DNA of 64,000 nt from the NCBI GenBank assembly GCA_964494345.1, contig CAZBSI010000013.1:1-64000 (forward strand), written 5' to 3'. The stretch comes from DTKD01 sp964494345. GTDB taxonomy: Bacteria > Armatimonadota > UBA5829. The notes beneath the pieces are model-generated. The model did not search any database. It saw only the letters and a list, made by a program, of their open reading frames with translations, and was not told where the DNA came from. Positions within the stretch are counted from its first letter, which is position 1, and each line of letters opens with the position of its first letter. The position numbers were made by a program, and so were the translations under genes. Positions 44,643 to 53,342 of the stretch are shown here, one piece after another.

Positions 44643-45878
44643 TTAAGACGATGCTGCCTGTTGTCTTTTCAGGACCTCTGCCAGTTCCTTCATAAATAGC
44701 GCTGCGTCCGTGATGACGCCAATCGCCTGTTGTGTGCCCCTGTCGGCCAGTTTGGTGCATACGGCTGGGTTGATGTCCACACAGACGACTCCTACCTCAG
44801 CCGGCAATAGATTTCCCGTCGCAACTGAGTGCAGAGTCGTCGCTACCATTATCGCTAGGCCGATTTCCGGCACGTATTTACGCATCGCGTCCTGAGCTTC
44901 GAGTGCGTCTGTTATGACCTCCGGCAGTGGGCCATCGTCGCGAATTGAGCCGCACAGGACGTAAGGGACACCCTTGAGGACGCACTGTCGCATAATTCCC
45001 TTAGTCAACGTGCCCTGATTAACCGCCTCGGCGATGCTGCCTATTCGGCGAATCTCGTTTACCGCTCTCAAATGATGTTCATGGCCGTGCGGGGCCGGGG
45101 TTCCCTTTTCCAGGCTTACTCCAAGAGCGGTGCCGTAGAATGAATACTCGATGTCATGCAGTGCAAATGCGTTTCCGGCGAATACGACCTCTATCCACTC
45201 GTCGCGAATCATTTCCTCGACAGCAGCCCCTGCGCCTGCGTGCACTATCGCCGGGCCACCTACCAACAGAACCTTCTTGCCCAGCTTTTTGGTCTCGCGG
45301 ATCCTGTTTGCGACCTCTTCGACCATTAAAGTCTTGGGTTTCTCGCTGGATACGGCGCTGGTCATAAACTCAAATGACCCGGACGCGCTGGCCCGGCGGG
45401 GAGTCTCCACCCGAATGCCGTCATGACCGACAACGACCATCTGACCGCGCTTCGCTCGGCACATGGGGATGATGAACGCCCGGCCGTCCTCGTAAGCGAT
45501 ACCGCAGTCCATCTCCATTTGTTCAATGGGTATCCATAGGCCGGCGACTCTTATGCTGGTGGGCAGGTTCGTTGTACAATAGAACCCCTTTGGCAAAACG
45601 CCATCTTTTTCACACGGCTCCAGGTGCGCATCACGCAACTCAATCCTGTGTGCGCCTTCCTTTTCGATAAAGCCAAGGACCGAATCCAAAACGTCTGACG
45701 CAGGCGCGGTGACTCTAATGCGAGCGCAGGACTCGTCGTTGTTGGTCCTGCCAACCTGCATTTCCTCTATCTCGAACTCGCCGCCAAAAGACAGAATGCC
45801 GTCCAGCACCCTGGCAAGCGTGTGCGTGTCGATGATATGTCCTGTAAGCTCAATTGTCTCGGAAACCATTACGGCCAC
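44643..45878 (-). CDS. Ornithine cyclodeaminase, TIGR00300 (LOR/SDH-domain) type
   Basis: 411 residues; GTG 45878 or ATG 45869 may start. The N-terminal part (SETIELTGHIIDTHTLARVL, then KGFYCTTNLPT) and the nucleotide-binding C-terminal half (KVLLVGGPAIVHAGAG, VVFAGNAFALHDIE, GTALG, VMVATTLHSVATGN) match the TIGR00300 family. This domain is the cyclodeaminase part of cyanobacterial ArgZ/AgrE and of archaeal ornithine cyclodeaminases. Converts ornithine to proline and ammonia, NAD-assisted. No arginine dihydrolase domain is fused. Ordinary cytoplasmic metabolism gene, last coding gene before tRNA-Leu. Confidence 0.85.
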   Translation of the reverse strand: MAVMVSETIELTGHIIDTHTLARVLDGILSFGGEFEIEEMQVGRTNNDESCARIRVTAPASDVLDSVLGFIEKEGAHRIELRDAHLEPCEKDGVLPKGFYCTTNLPTSIRVAGLWIPIEQMEMDCGIAYEDGRAFIIPMCRAKRGQMVVVGHDGIRVETPRRASASGSFEFMTSAVSSEKPKTLMVEEVANRIRETKKLGKKVLLVGGPAIVHAGAGAAVEEMIRDEWIEVVFAGNAFALHDIEYSFYGTALGVSLEKGTPAPHGHEHHLRAVNEIRRIGSIAEAVNQGTLTKGIMRQCVLKGVPYVLCGSIRDDGPLPEVITDALEAQDAMRKYVPEIGLAIMVATTLHSVATGNLLPAEVGVVCVDINPAVCTKLADRGTQQAIGVITDAALFMKELAEVLKRQQAASS

Positions 45879-45926
45879 TCATGGATTGATATAGACTGAT
45901 AGTGTACCAAAGCAGCGGATAATGCG

Positions 45927-48221
45927 TCAACTGCTTTGAGAGTCTGATTGCGATTTTAATAGCTCACTTAGCAAAAAAGCGGCGCCGGATTTGTCCAGCG
46001 GCTGGTTGTTGTTTCCGCACTTAGGGGATTGGACGCATCCGGGGCAGCCATCTTCACATGGGCAATCTTCAATAGTCCGCAGCGTCAGATTGAGAAGCTC
46101 GTCGATATGACTCAACGCGGATCGGGCAATGCCGACGCCGCCTGCATGGCCGTCGTAGATGAAAATAGCAGCCAGACCATCCGTGTCGGGGTGAGAAGGA
46201 TGTGAGACCCCGCCTATGTCGTTGCGGTCACACAGGGCGATTAGAGGCAGGATACCGATTGCCGCATGTTCGATTGCGTGTATCGTCCCCAGCAGGTCAA
46301 ATCCCGCTTTTATTAAGCTATCTGTAAGTTCCTGTGGCAGGGTCAGCGAGATAGCCTCGGTGTGCAGTTCGACTTCAGGCAAATCGAGGTCTGTTTTGTC
46401 TATTATCTCCTCACTAAAGAGCTTTTTCTTCCAGAAATGGGTTACCTGGTGGCCGATAAGCACGCCTCCAAAGTTGACTTGTGCGCTTCCGATGGATTTG
46501 CTCTCCAGAGTCTGTTCCACCTCAACATTTATGTGGCTGCCGGGGGTTGTGTAGTAGTTGACTTCGCTGCGTTCGACGTAGGCTGTGAGGCCGTCGATGT
46601 CGAGGTGTGTCACTACATAGGATTCACCTGCGTGCAGGTAGACCGCTCCGGGGTGCACGACCTCATACGCGCTGGCTCCATCGACCGTGCCCAGCACCTC
46701 CCCTGCCCTGTCGATTGAGACAATAGTGAAATGCACGCTTGAAGAAGAGCGAATGTTGACATCAGATGCAGGGTGGTTGGCTCCAGGCCAATACCACCGC
46801 CCGTTATATCCTACCCGGCCCAACTCCTCCAAAGCCCCCAGCACCTCCCAGGATCGCTCTCCAAACAAGGACTCAATCTCCTCGTTGCTGATCGGCAGTT
46901 CGAAGGCGGCACACTGGAGGTGGTCGGCCAGCACATATGGGTTCTGGTTATCGACTATAGCTCTCTCGTGAGCGCCTGCGAAGAAATAATCCGGATTTCG
47001 CATCAGAAACTGGTCGATGGGGTCGTTGTTGGCAACTAACGTGGCCATTGATTGCTCAGTTCCCCTACCCGCTCTGCCCGCCTGTTGCCACGTGCTGGCA
47101 ATACTGCCGGGATATCCGGTCATCACGACTGCGTCAAGCCCGCCGATGTCGACGCCGACCTCAAGAGCAGTGGTCGAGGTTACAGCGATCAACTCACCAC
47201 TGAAGAGTCTTCTCTCGATTTCACGGCGTTCGGCAGGGGTGTATCCGGCGCGATATGCCATTATCCGGTCGACGTTTGGGGATTGTTTGTCGCGCAACGC
47301 GATGCGGGCATAGCGCAGAATCAACTCGACGGTCTTGCGGGCCTTGGTGAAGACGATGGTTCTTATATTCGATTCAACAAATCTGGTGAGCAGAGAAACC
47401 GCCTCCGAGTTTGCGCTTTTACGGTCTCCTTTTGCGGCAAGAAACGGAGGGTTCCAAAATATGAAATACTTCTCTCCTGCCGGGGAGCCGTCCCGGTCTA
47501 TCACCTGTGCGTCACAGCCGGTGAGGTCTTTCACCAGTTTTTCCGGATTGGCAACAGTCGCAGACGCGCAGATAAACTGCGGGTCTGAGCCGTAATATTC
47601 AGCGATTCGGCGCAATCGACGGATGACATTTGCCACATGCGCACCGAACACCCCGCGATAGGTGTGTATCTCGTCGATGACGACGTATTTCAGGTTGCGA
47701 AACAGATCTGGCCAGGTGGTGTGATATGGCAGAATGCCGACGTGCAGCATATCCGGGTTGGTCATCACTATATTTGCGCTGATCTTGATAAATGGGCGAT
47801 CCTTGCGCGGGGTGTCTCCGTCGTAGGTGGCGGGTTTCAGGGCGGGCAGGTCGTAGAGCTTGAGCTTACCTAGCTGGTCCTGGGCAAGGGCTTTTGTCGG
47901 GAAGATATAGAGTGCGCGAGCTTTTTTATCGGACTCCAGCGCCTCCATAACCGGAACGTTATAGCACAGAGTCTTGCCGCTGGCGGTACCCGTAACAACC
48001 ACCACGTTTTCGCCGTTTCGGACGGCCTCAATGGCTTGCGCCTGGTGGGAATAGAGTCTGGTCACGCCCATGCGATTTAGGGCATCCGCGGTCTGGCCTG
48101 AGAGCGCGGGGAATAGCTCCCCGTAAGCGGCCGACCTGGCGGGGATTCGCTTCACGCAGGATATCTGGTGTTGATAATCGGACGATGCCTCGATTGATTC
48201 CAGAAAGGTTGAGGCTTCCAT
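45927..48221 (-). CDS. mrfA: DEAD/H helicase with C-terminal DUF1998 zinc domain (MrfA/YprA family)
   Basis: 764 residues, the size of MrfA. Helicase: Q-motif region RLYSHQAQAI, Walker A VTGTASGKTLCYN, DEIH VVIDEIHTYRG, motif III CASATVANP, motif VI QQAGRAGRG. The C-terminal DUF1998 region ends with four clustered cysteines in CPCEDGCPGC, then SPKCGN, binding zinc. In Bacillus subtilis MrfA acts with the nuclease MrfB in excision repair of mitomycin C damage; no MrfB is seen here. 7 bases after tatC. Helicase assignment firm, orthology probable. Confidence 0.9.
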   Translation of the reverse strand: MEASTFLESIEASSDYQHQISCVKRIPARSAAYGELFPALSGQTADALNRMGVTRLYSHQAQAIEAVRNGENVVVVTGTASGKTLCYNVPVMEALESDKKARALYIFPTKALAQDQLGKLKLYDLPALKPATYDGDTPRKDRPFIKISANIVMTNPDMLHVGILPYHTTWPDLFRNLKYVVIDEIHTYRGVFGAHVANVIRRLRRIAEYYGSDPQFICASATVANPEKLVKDLTGCDAQVIDRDGSPAGEKYFIFWNPPFLAAKGDRKSANSEAVSLLTRFVESNIRTIVFTKARKTVELILRYARIALRDKQSPNVDRIMAYRAGYTPAERREIERRLFSGELIAVTSTTALEVGVDIGGLDAVVMTGYPGSIASTWQQAGRAGRGTEQSMATLVANNDPIDQFLMRNPDYFFAGAHERAIVDNQNPYVLADHLQCAAFELPISNEEIESLFGERSWEVLGALEELGRVGYNGRWYWPGANHPASDVNIRSSSSVHFTIVSIDRAGEVLGTVDGASAYEVVHPGAVYLHAGESYVVTHLDIDGLTAYVERSEVNYYTTPGSHINVEVEQTLESKSIGSAQVNFGGVLIGHQVTHFWKKKLFSEEIIDKTDLDLPEVELHTEAISLTLPQELTDSLIKAGFDLLGTIHAIEHAAIGILPLIALCDRNDIGGVSHPSHPDTDGLAAIFIYDGHAGGVGIARSALSHIDELLNLTLRTIEDCPCEDGCPGCVQSPKCGNNNQPLDKSGAAFLLSELLKSQSDSQSS

Positions 48222-48228
48222 ATCATGG

Positions 48229-48969
48229 TTAATCCGGCTCTGATTTGGGCTTTTTCTCTACGAACTTCACGAGATATATGCTACCCATATAAAGGAATAT
48301 CAGAGGCACAGTCAACGCTACCATAGAGAAGACGTCATTTGATGGGGTCAGGCTGGCTGCGAGGATAGAGATAATAACGATTGCATAGCGCCAGTTTTTC
48401 TTCAGGAACTTGGAGTCGATAAGCCCGACCTGCGCGAGAAGCATAAGCACAATGGGCAGCTCGAAGGCACACCCGAACGCCAATACCATTAACAGTTCGA
48501 ATCGAATCAGCCCCGGCAAAGTGACCATATATTTGGCGTCCTTGGGCAGATACGACGCGAACCACTCAAAGCCTACGGGCAATACCCAATAACACAGCGC
48601 CGCTCCGCAAAGAAACAGCCCAGCCGCCAATGGCACAGTCCAACGAAGCGGCCTCTTCTCTTTATCTGTGAGGCCAGGGGCAACAAATCCCCATATCTCG
48701 AAAACTAAAAGGGGCAATACCACTATCAAGCCGCCGGCGAACGCGACCTGCAGCCGAAGCATAAACGGCTCCGCCATAGTCGTAAAGACCAGCTCCCCGC
48801 CCTTGAGATTGTCCCCAAGCGGTCGGGTGAGCAGGGTGTAGATCGGCCCATAGGCAAACCACGTGACTATCATCCCGCCCACTATATACAGGCCGGAGCG
48901 GATCAACCGTGTTCTCAGTTCGGCGAGGTGTTCGAAAAGTTCAGCGCGCTTTTCAGAGTTGGCCGTCAA
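48229..48969 (-). CDS. tatC: Sec-independent translocase TatC
   Basis: 246 residues, TTG start 6 bases after the preceding stop (weak GGAG upstream). N-terminal LFEHLAELRTRLIRSG is the TatC twin-arginine signal recognition segment, with six TM helices following and the conserved region GFEWFASYLPKDAKYM, then FELPIVLMLLAQVGLI. Core receptor of the twin-arginine translocon; tatA is not within the window. Sits between an exported protein and mrfA. Confidence 0.95.
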   Translation of the reverse strand: MTANSEKRAELFEHLAELRTRLIRSGLYIVGGMIVTWFAYGPIYTLLTRPLGDNLKGGELVFTTMAEPFMLRLQVAFAGGLIVVLPLLVFEIWGFVAPGLTDKEKRPLRWTVPLAAGLFLCGAALCYWVLPVGFEWFASYLPKDAKYMVTLPGLIRFELLMVLAFGCAFELPIVLMLLAQVGLIDSKFLKKNWRYAIVIISILAASLTPSNDVFSMVALTVPLIFLYMGSIYLVKFVEKKPKSEPD

Positions 48970-48975
48970 GTCTTA

Positions 48976-50301
48976 CTATATCTCCAGTCTAATCGCAATA
49001 CCGAGTTCCACTCTTCCTTTTTTGGTCGGGTTCTCAGGCGCAGCCGGCGCTGGGCTGGGGCCGCCTCTATAACCCGGCCTGACCGTGTCCCGATAGGCAT
49101 CCGGCGGCGCGGCAAGTTCGTCCTCGTAAGGATACAGCCCCGCACCACCCGGCAATGGGTCCGCCGGTCGCTCGCCGACAGCCTGATCGGAGGCGTCCGG
49201 AGTGATGGTGGCATCAAACGTCAACCGAATATCGCGGCGCAGCATAGCACCGGTTTTGTATGCAAAATAAGTCGTGACCTCAGCGTTCAACGGGCCTGTG
49301 CTCTTGATCTTGCCGTTAGCCAGCGAGACTGGCTCCTCGCTCATCATAATAGAGCTGATCTTTGCACACTCTCTGCCCTGCTCCCATTCAAATGAATCGA
49401 GCATCGCGCTTCCTTTAAGAGTTATAAAAGGCGTAAGGCCGTCGATTTTCAGCGTCACAGTATCCGGCCAGGAGTCTCCTTCTTTTTTGGCGCCGGGAGA
49501 CAGGACAGGCAGCATGTCCATTATGCGATACTTCGCCTGTTTTGCGAACATATTGGCTCTGACGACATCACCGTATTTATTCACCAATCTATAAAGCTGG
49601 GGCTTGAGTTCCTGGCCAGCATAAAGATAGTTTTTGACTCCATAAGAACTGACGTATGTCTTCTGGTCAGTGCGCAAACGAATCAGGCAATTTCCATCCG
49701 GTCGCACATCTTCTACGCTCTGCGTGAGGAACATGTCACCCGAAAGACTCATCCCCCCCAGAATTGGCAGCCCAATGCGGTTTACGATTTCAAAAACCGA
49801 GACGTCGCACTTTACGTTATAATTGCGCACCTGGCCGAAGACAAGGTTATTAACCAGCGGCACACCCGGCGCTGGGTTAGGTCTGTCTACTTGATTCTTG
49901 AGCACAATAGTCAACTTCGCAGAGCCGACGGCCTTACCCTTTGCGTCGTGAGCCTGAACCATCAACTGATGACGCCCGTCCTTGAAATAGAGGGGTTTCA
50001 TCGGCTGCGCGGCATCGTAGTATGGCGCTTTTGAGTTCCAGTAGAACGTCAACGTCCTTCCATCGGATATCGCCGAGTCTCTGGAAATCGCCACCACGAA
50101 CTTCTCCGCGTCGGCTTCTCCGACAAAAATGGATATAAACCCATCGTCGGGCACATCATCCAACGGGGTCTGGATCTTCACCCGCTCCCGAACGGCCTGA
50201 CCATCGGTGGGTACAATCAATTGCAGCGCACCGCACCACGCCGCGCTTAATAAGATGATCGCTATTGCGAATACGACGGATCTAACGGAAAATCGAGCCA
50301 T
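48976..50301 (-). CDS. Exported protein of unknown function
   Basis: 441 residues from ATG 50301 (GGGAGAG 5 bases upstream; an in-frame GTG lies two codons earlier). Signal peptide VVFAIAIILLSAAWCGALQ. Residues about 30-145 look like an Ig-like/cadherin-like beta-sandwich (MVQAHDAKGKAVGSAKLTIV), then a long mixed beta region and a proline-rich tail (PAPAAPENPTKKG). No catalytic motif seen. Probably periplasmic or surface. First gene of the leftward operon ending at tRNA-Leu. Confidence 0.7.
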   Translation of the reverse strand: MARFSVRSVVFAIAIILLSAAWCGALQLIVPTDGQAVRERVKIQTPLDDVPDDGFISIFVGEADAEKFVVAISRDSAISDGRTLTFYWNSKAPYYDAAQPMKPLYFKDGRHQLMVQAHDAKGKAVGSAKLTIVLKNQVDRPNPAPGVPLVNNLVFGQVRNYNVKCDVSVFEIVNRIGLPILGGMSLSGDMFLTQSVEDVRPDGNCLIRLRTDQKTYVSSYGVKNYLYAGQELKPQLYRLVNKYGDVVRANMFAKQAKYRIMDMLPVLSPGAKKEGDSWPDTVTLKIDGLTPFITLKGSAMLDSFEWEQGRECAKISSIMMSEEPVSLANGKIKSTGPLNAEVTTYFAYKTGAMLRRDIRLTFDATITPDASDQAVGERPADPLPGGAGLYPYEDELAAPPDAYRDTVRPGYRGGPSPAPAAPENPTKKGRVELGIAIRLEI

Positions 50302-50319
50302 TTTCACTCTCCCATAAGG

Positions 50320-50340
50320 GTACCATTAGCCAAATGGTAC
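50320..50340. promoter_or_regulatory. Palindrome upstream of the exported-protein gene
   Basis: GTACCATT and AATGGTAC, perfect 8-bp arms around 5 bases, 18 bases upstream of ATG 50301 and inside the 233-base gap to the divergent gene at 50535. No T-run follows, so an operator is more likely than a terminator. No known regulator motif recognised. Confidence 0.4.
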
Positions 50341-50534
50341 TACATCACCCTCTGCTGAGTCAACGTGGATAGCCGCCTTAATATTTGCGTTTGATCTGCT
50401 GAGGCGGGTATCATAGATTTGGACTGACCATGAGGTGATAGTGTTCCTTTTGGATGTCATCTCAGAAACTATTCCGCAGTATGCATCGTCATACCTATAA
50501 GAGCTTGTAGACGAGGAAAACAATAGACAGTCGA

Positions 50535-52307
50535 TTGTCGTTTTATAGAATACTCTGGATATGGTTGATTGCCGCCTCCGTGTTGATAGGCCCTGCGGCT
50601 GTGACGGCAGCTCCGGCATCTTACATCGACAGCGTGAACGAGGCTCTCGGTGCGATTAAAGAGGGGCGAAACGTGGACGCTGTCGCCAGTCTTGTAGTTG
50701 CGCTGGAGGCAAACGCAAACGATCCGCTGGCTCGTGTCGCTTTGGGAACCGCGCTTTTGTATGGCGGGCAGGCAGCTGAAGCGGAGAAAGAATATCGTGC
50801 CGCAGTGCAAAAGGATACGGATTGCGGCCCGGCGCATTACGGTTTGGGGCTTATCGCTCTTCTCAAAGCCGATCTGTCCGAAGCTGCGCGGCATTTTTGC
50901 AACGCCCAGCAAGCATGTCCTGAAGTCGATTTGGAAGGCAGCATCGGTTACGTAAAGATGATGGCCGGAGGGGATTTCGCATCTGAGAGCTTATCTGAGG
51001 ATGAGACCCTGCAGGCGCTCAGGGCTGTCAAGTTGACCGAAGCCGGGCAATTCGCAGAGGCGCTTGATATATGGAAGGCGCTTCAGGATAACGCGACGCG
51101 GCATGGTTTTGGGGAGAGACTGGGCTGCGCAATGACGTTTGTGAAAGCCAGACCACTCGTCGTAACCGGCGAGAACGTCGGCAAGTCATATAAGCCTGCT
51201 GCTGCGCCGACAAGCAAACTGCCCGTGGTATCGGGAAATGTGAGCCTGAAAGCTGACCTGACCAAAGCGGCGAATGTGCACATAGTATCGTTTTTTGTCG
51301 ATGGGCGATTTGTGGGGATGACCAACACGCCCCCGTTCAACTACGTTTGGGATACCAAAACGACGTCTAATGGCGCTCATGTGATAAAAATAGAAGGCAC
51401 CGACATCAGAGGGGATGTGGTGAGCGCGAAGTCGATGGATGTGGCTGTCCAAAACGAAGGCGTCGATGTTCCTTCAGGCAAGGTGACCGGCAGATACGCA
51501 GATGCTGCGTGGCGGGATGTATGGGCGGTGATGCTGATGAAGCCGTCGGCGAGCGCCATTAACTATAATATGGCGTTATGCGCCCAGCGCATGCATGATG
51601 TTGCGATGGAGAAAGCTACTCTGGAACGCGTGTTGGCGGCAGACCCGTCTTATATGGATGCTGCTCACCGGCTGGCGCTGCTGCGGCCGACGCGAGGCAG
51701 TGAATATAATTTTTATAAGGGAAGCAACGGCAGAAAAGTGCTGGCGCTGACTTTCGACGACGGGCCTAAAGCGGATACCGGCAAAATCCTTGATATATTG
51801 AAGGCAAAAGGGGTGAAGGCTACTTTTTTTGTGGTCGGCAAGCAAGTCGAGACGTTCCCGGATCAGCTTGCACGGATTGCGGATGAGGGGCATGAGATCG
51901 GCAATCATACTTATAACCACCGAAATTGCCAGTACCTCAGCGAATCTGAGATAACCCAGGAGATCTTTCGCGCATCGGCGGCTGTTCGCGCGGTAACGGG
52001 TCGGGAGATCGAGTTTTTCAGGCCACCGGGCGGCCATAACAGCAAAAACCTGTCGAATGTGATGCGCAGATTCGGCTTAACCACCACTTACTGGGCAGTG
52101 AATTGCTCGAAATACGAGGGGACGACGCGCAAGAAGCTGTATGACCATGTCATCAATTCTGCGCAGCCTGGTGGAATTATACTATTGCATAACCTTGAGT
52201 TGGTGACGGTGCAGGCTTTGCCTGATATCATAGATACCCTGCGCGGCAAGGGATATGGTTTTGTGACTTTGTCTGAACTGAAACGAGCGGCAAACGAAGG
52301 TGTTTAG
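50535..52307 (+). CDS. TPR protein with C-terminal NodB polysaccharide deacetylase
   Basis: 590 residues, TTG start (weak GAGG upstream). Signal peptide LWIWLIAASVLIGPAAVTA. Residues about 30-140 are TPR repeats, about 215-310 an Ig-like beta domain (FFVDGRFVGMTNTPPFNYVW). From about 395 NodB: TFDDGPKADTG (catalytic DD), GNHTYNH (metal H-x3-H), FFRPPGG, and LLHN near the end. Deacetylates N-acetyl sugars in cell-wall or exopolysaccharide. The TPR region could bring it to a complex. Exported or periplasmic. Confidence 0.9.
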   Translation: MSFYRILWIWLIAASVLIGPAAVTAAPASYIDSVNEALGAIKEGRNVDAVASLVVALEANANDPLARVALGTALLYGGQAAEAEKEYRAAVQKDTDCGPAHYGLGLIALLKADLSEAARHFCNAQQACPEVDLEGSIGYVKMMAGGDFASESLSEDETLQALRAVKLTEAGQFAEALDIWKALQDNATRHGFGERLGCAMTFVKARPLVVTGENVGKSYKPAAAPTSKLPVVSGNVSLKADLTKAANVHIVSFFVDGRFVGMTNTPPFNYVWDTKTTSNGAHVIKIEGTDIRGDVVSAKSMDVAVQNEGVDVPSGKVTGRYADAAWRDVWAVMLMKPSASAINYNMALCAQRMHDVAMEKATLERVLAADPSYMDAAHRLALLRPTRGSEYNFYKGSNGRKVLALTFDDGPKADTGKILDILKAKGVKATFFVVGKQVETFPDQLARIADEGHEIGNHTYNHRNCQYLSESEITQEIFRASAAVRAVTGREIEFFRPPGGHNSKNLSNVMRRFGLTTTYWAVNCSKYEGTTRKKLYDHVINSAQPGGIILLHNLELVTVQALPDIIDTLRGKGYGFVTLSELKRAANEGV

Positions 52308-52412
52308 AGTGTTTATTTATAAAAATAGGATGGGCTTTGGAGGAGAATGATGCTCGCGGGCATAAGGTTTATAGGATTGCAGGATGTGTTTCACTTGGAG
52401 GAGTTGAGTTTG

Positions 52413-53240
52413 ATGTTGACTGAACGCAGGAATTCCGCCGTGAGAATAGCTTTTATTGCAGTAATGTCGCTTGCGCTGCTTACCACTGGCGCGGTGGCTC
52501 AGAAAAAGGCTGCTAAGCCGGCTTCGGGAACGGTTAATGTTCCTGCTCATATTCGGCAGGGTTCGTTGGTGACGGCTGGCCGCGCTTTTTATGCGCCTCG
52601 ACTGCCGGAGGATATGCTCGCGGGTATCCGCCTTGGCCGCGAAGCCAGGGAAGTATTGAGCAAATGGGGCAACCCCAGCAGGATTACCGTCGGTACTGTC
52701 AGGTCTCAGGGCGCAGAGCAAAATGCTTCGCCAGTGGTGCCGGGAATCCCATATACCCCGCCACAGAGCAACCCGTTTGGAGGAGGTCTGGCGGCCGGAA
52801 TTAATCAGGCGGCTTCTATGCTGGGTTTGCAAAATCCGGCGATAGGTGATGCTGGACTGATGCCGCCGCCGGGAGGGCTTCCGGGAGAACCCGATGCTGC
52901 GCCGAAGCCGAGTGCGCCGACTATTACATCTGAAGAAGTGACCTGGACATACGACTTGCAAAACGGCATCACCCTGGAGTTCATCGTCACTGACGGTCTT
53001 GTTACACAGATCACGGTTGGCGGACAGGGGCCGTGGGGGTTGTCTAAAACTCGCACCGGGCTGCAACTCGGCGACACGTATAAACTGGTGCTTTGGGTCT
53101 GTGGTTATCCTGAGAATCAGCGCTATGCGGGTCGGTTCTTGAGGGTGAGCTATGTTGACAAAAACAGGGTTCTGTATACGTTCCTCAACAAGAAGCTGGT
53201 TGGAGTTACGATAGCGATGGTCCCATCGGAGTTGATGTAG
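52413..53240 (+). CDS. Exported protein of unknown function
   Basis: 275 residues from ATG 52413, which gives a normal signal peptide (VRIAFIAVMSLALLTTGAVAQ) and has GGAGG 11 bases upstream. An upstream ATG (52350) also has a ribosome site, so a 22-residue longer form cannot be excluded. After a lysine/alanine-rich linker comes a region repeating the theme GIRLGREAREVLSKWGNPSRITV, a SmpA/OmlA-like pattern found in lipoprotein assembly factors, interrupted by a glycine/proline-rich insert. Low-confidence family guess. Confidence 0.6.
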   Translation: MLTERRNSAVRIAFIAVMSLALLTTGAVAQKKAAKPASGTVNVPAHIRQGSLVTAGRAFYAPRLPEDMLAGIRLGREAREVLSKWGNPSRITVGTVRSQGAEQNASPVVPGIPYTPPQSNPFGGGLAAGINQAASMLGLQNPAIGDAGLMPPPGGLPGEPDAAPKPSAPTITSEEVTWTYDLQNGITLEFIVTDGLVTQITVGGQGPWGLSKTRTGLQLGDTYKLVLWVCGYPENQRYAGRFLRVSYVDKNRVLYTFLNKKLVGVTIAMVPSELM

Positions 53241-53342
53241 CCGTTTATTTGGTTATTTTTTATAATCCCAGCAGATGGGATGTCTGATTTTGTGCCTCCG
53301 CGATGAATGTTGCGGAGGCGAATTCTTTATCGGGGTATTCAA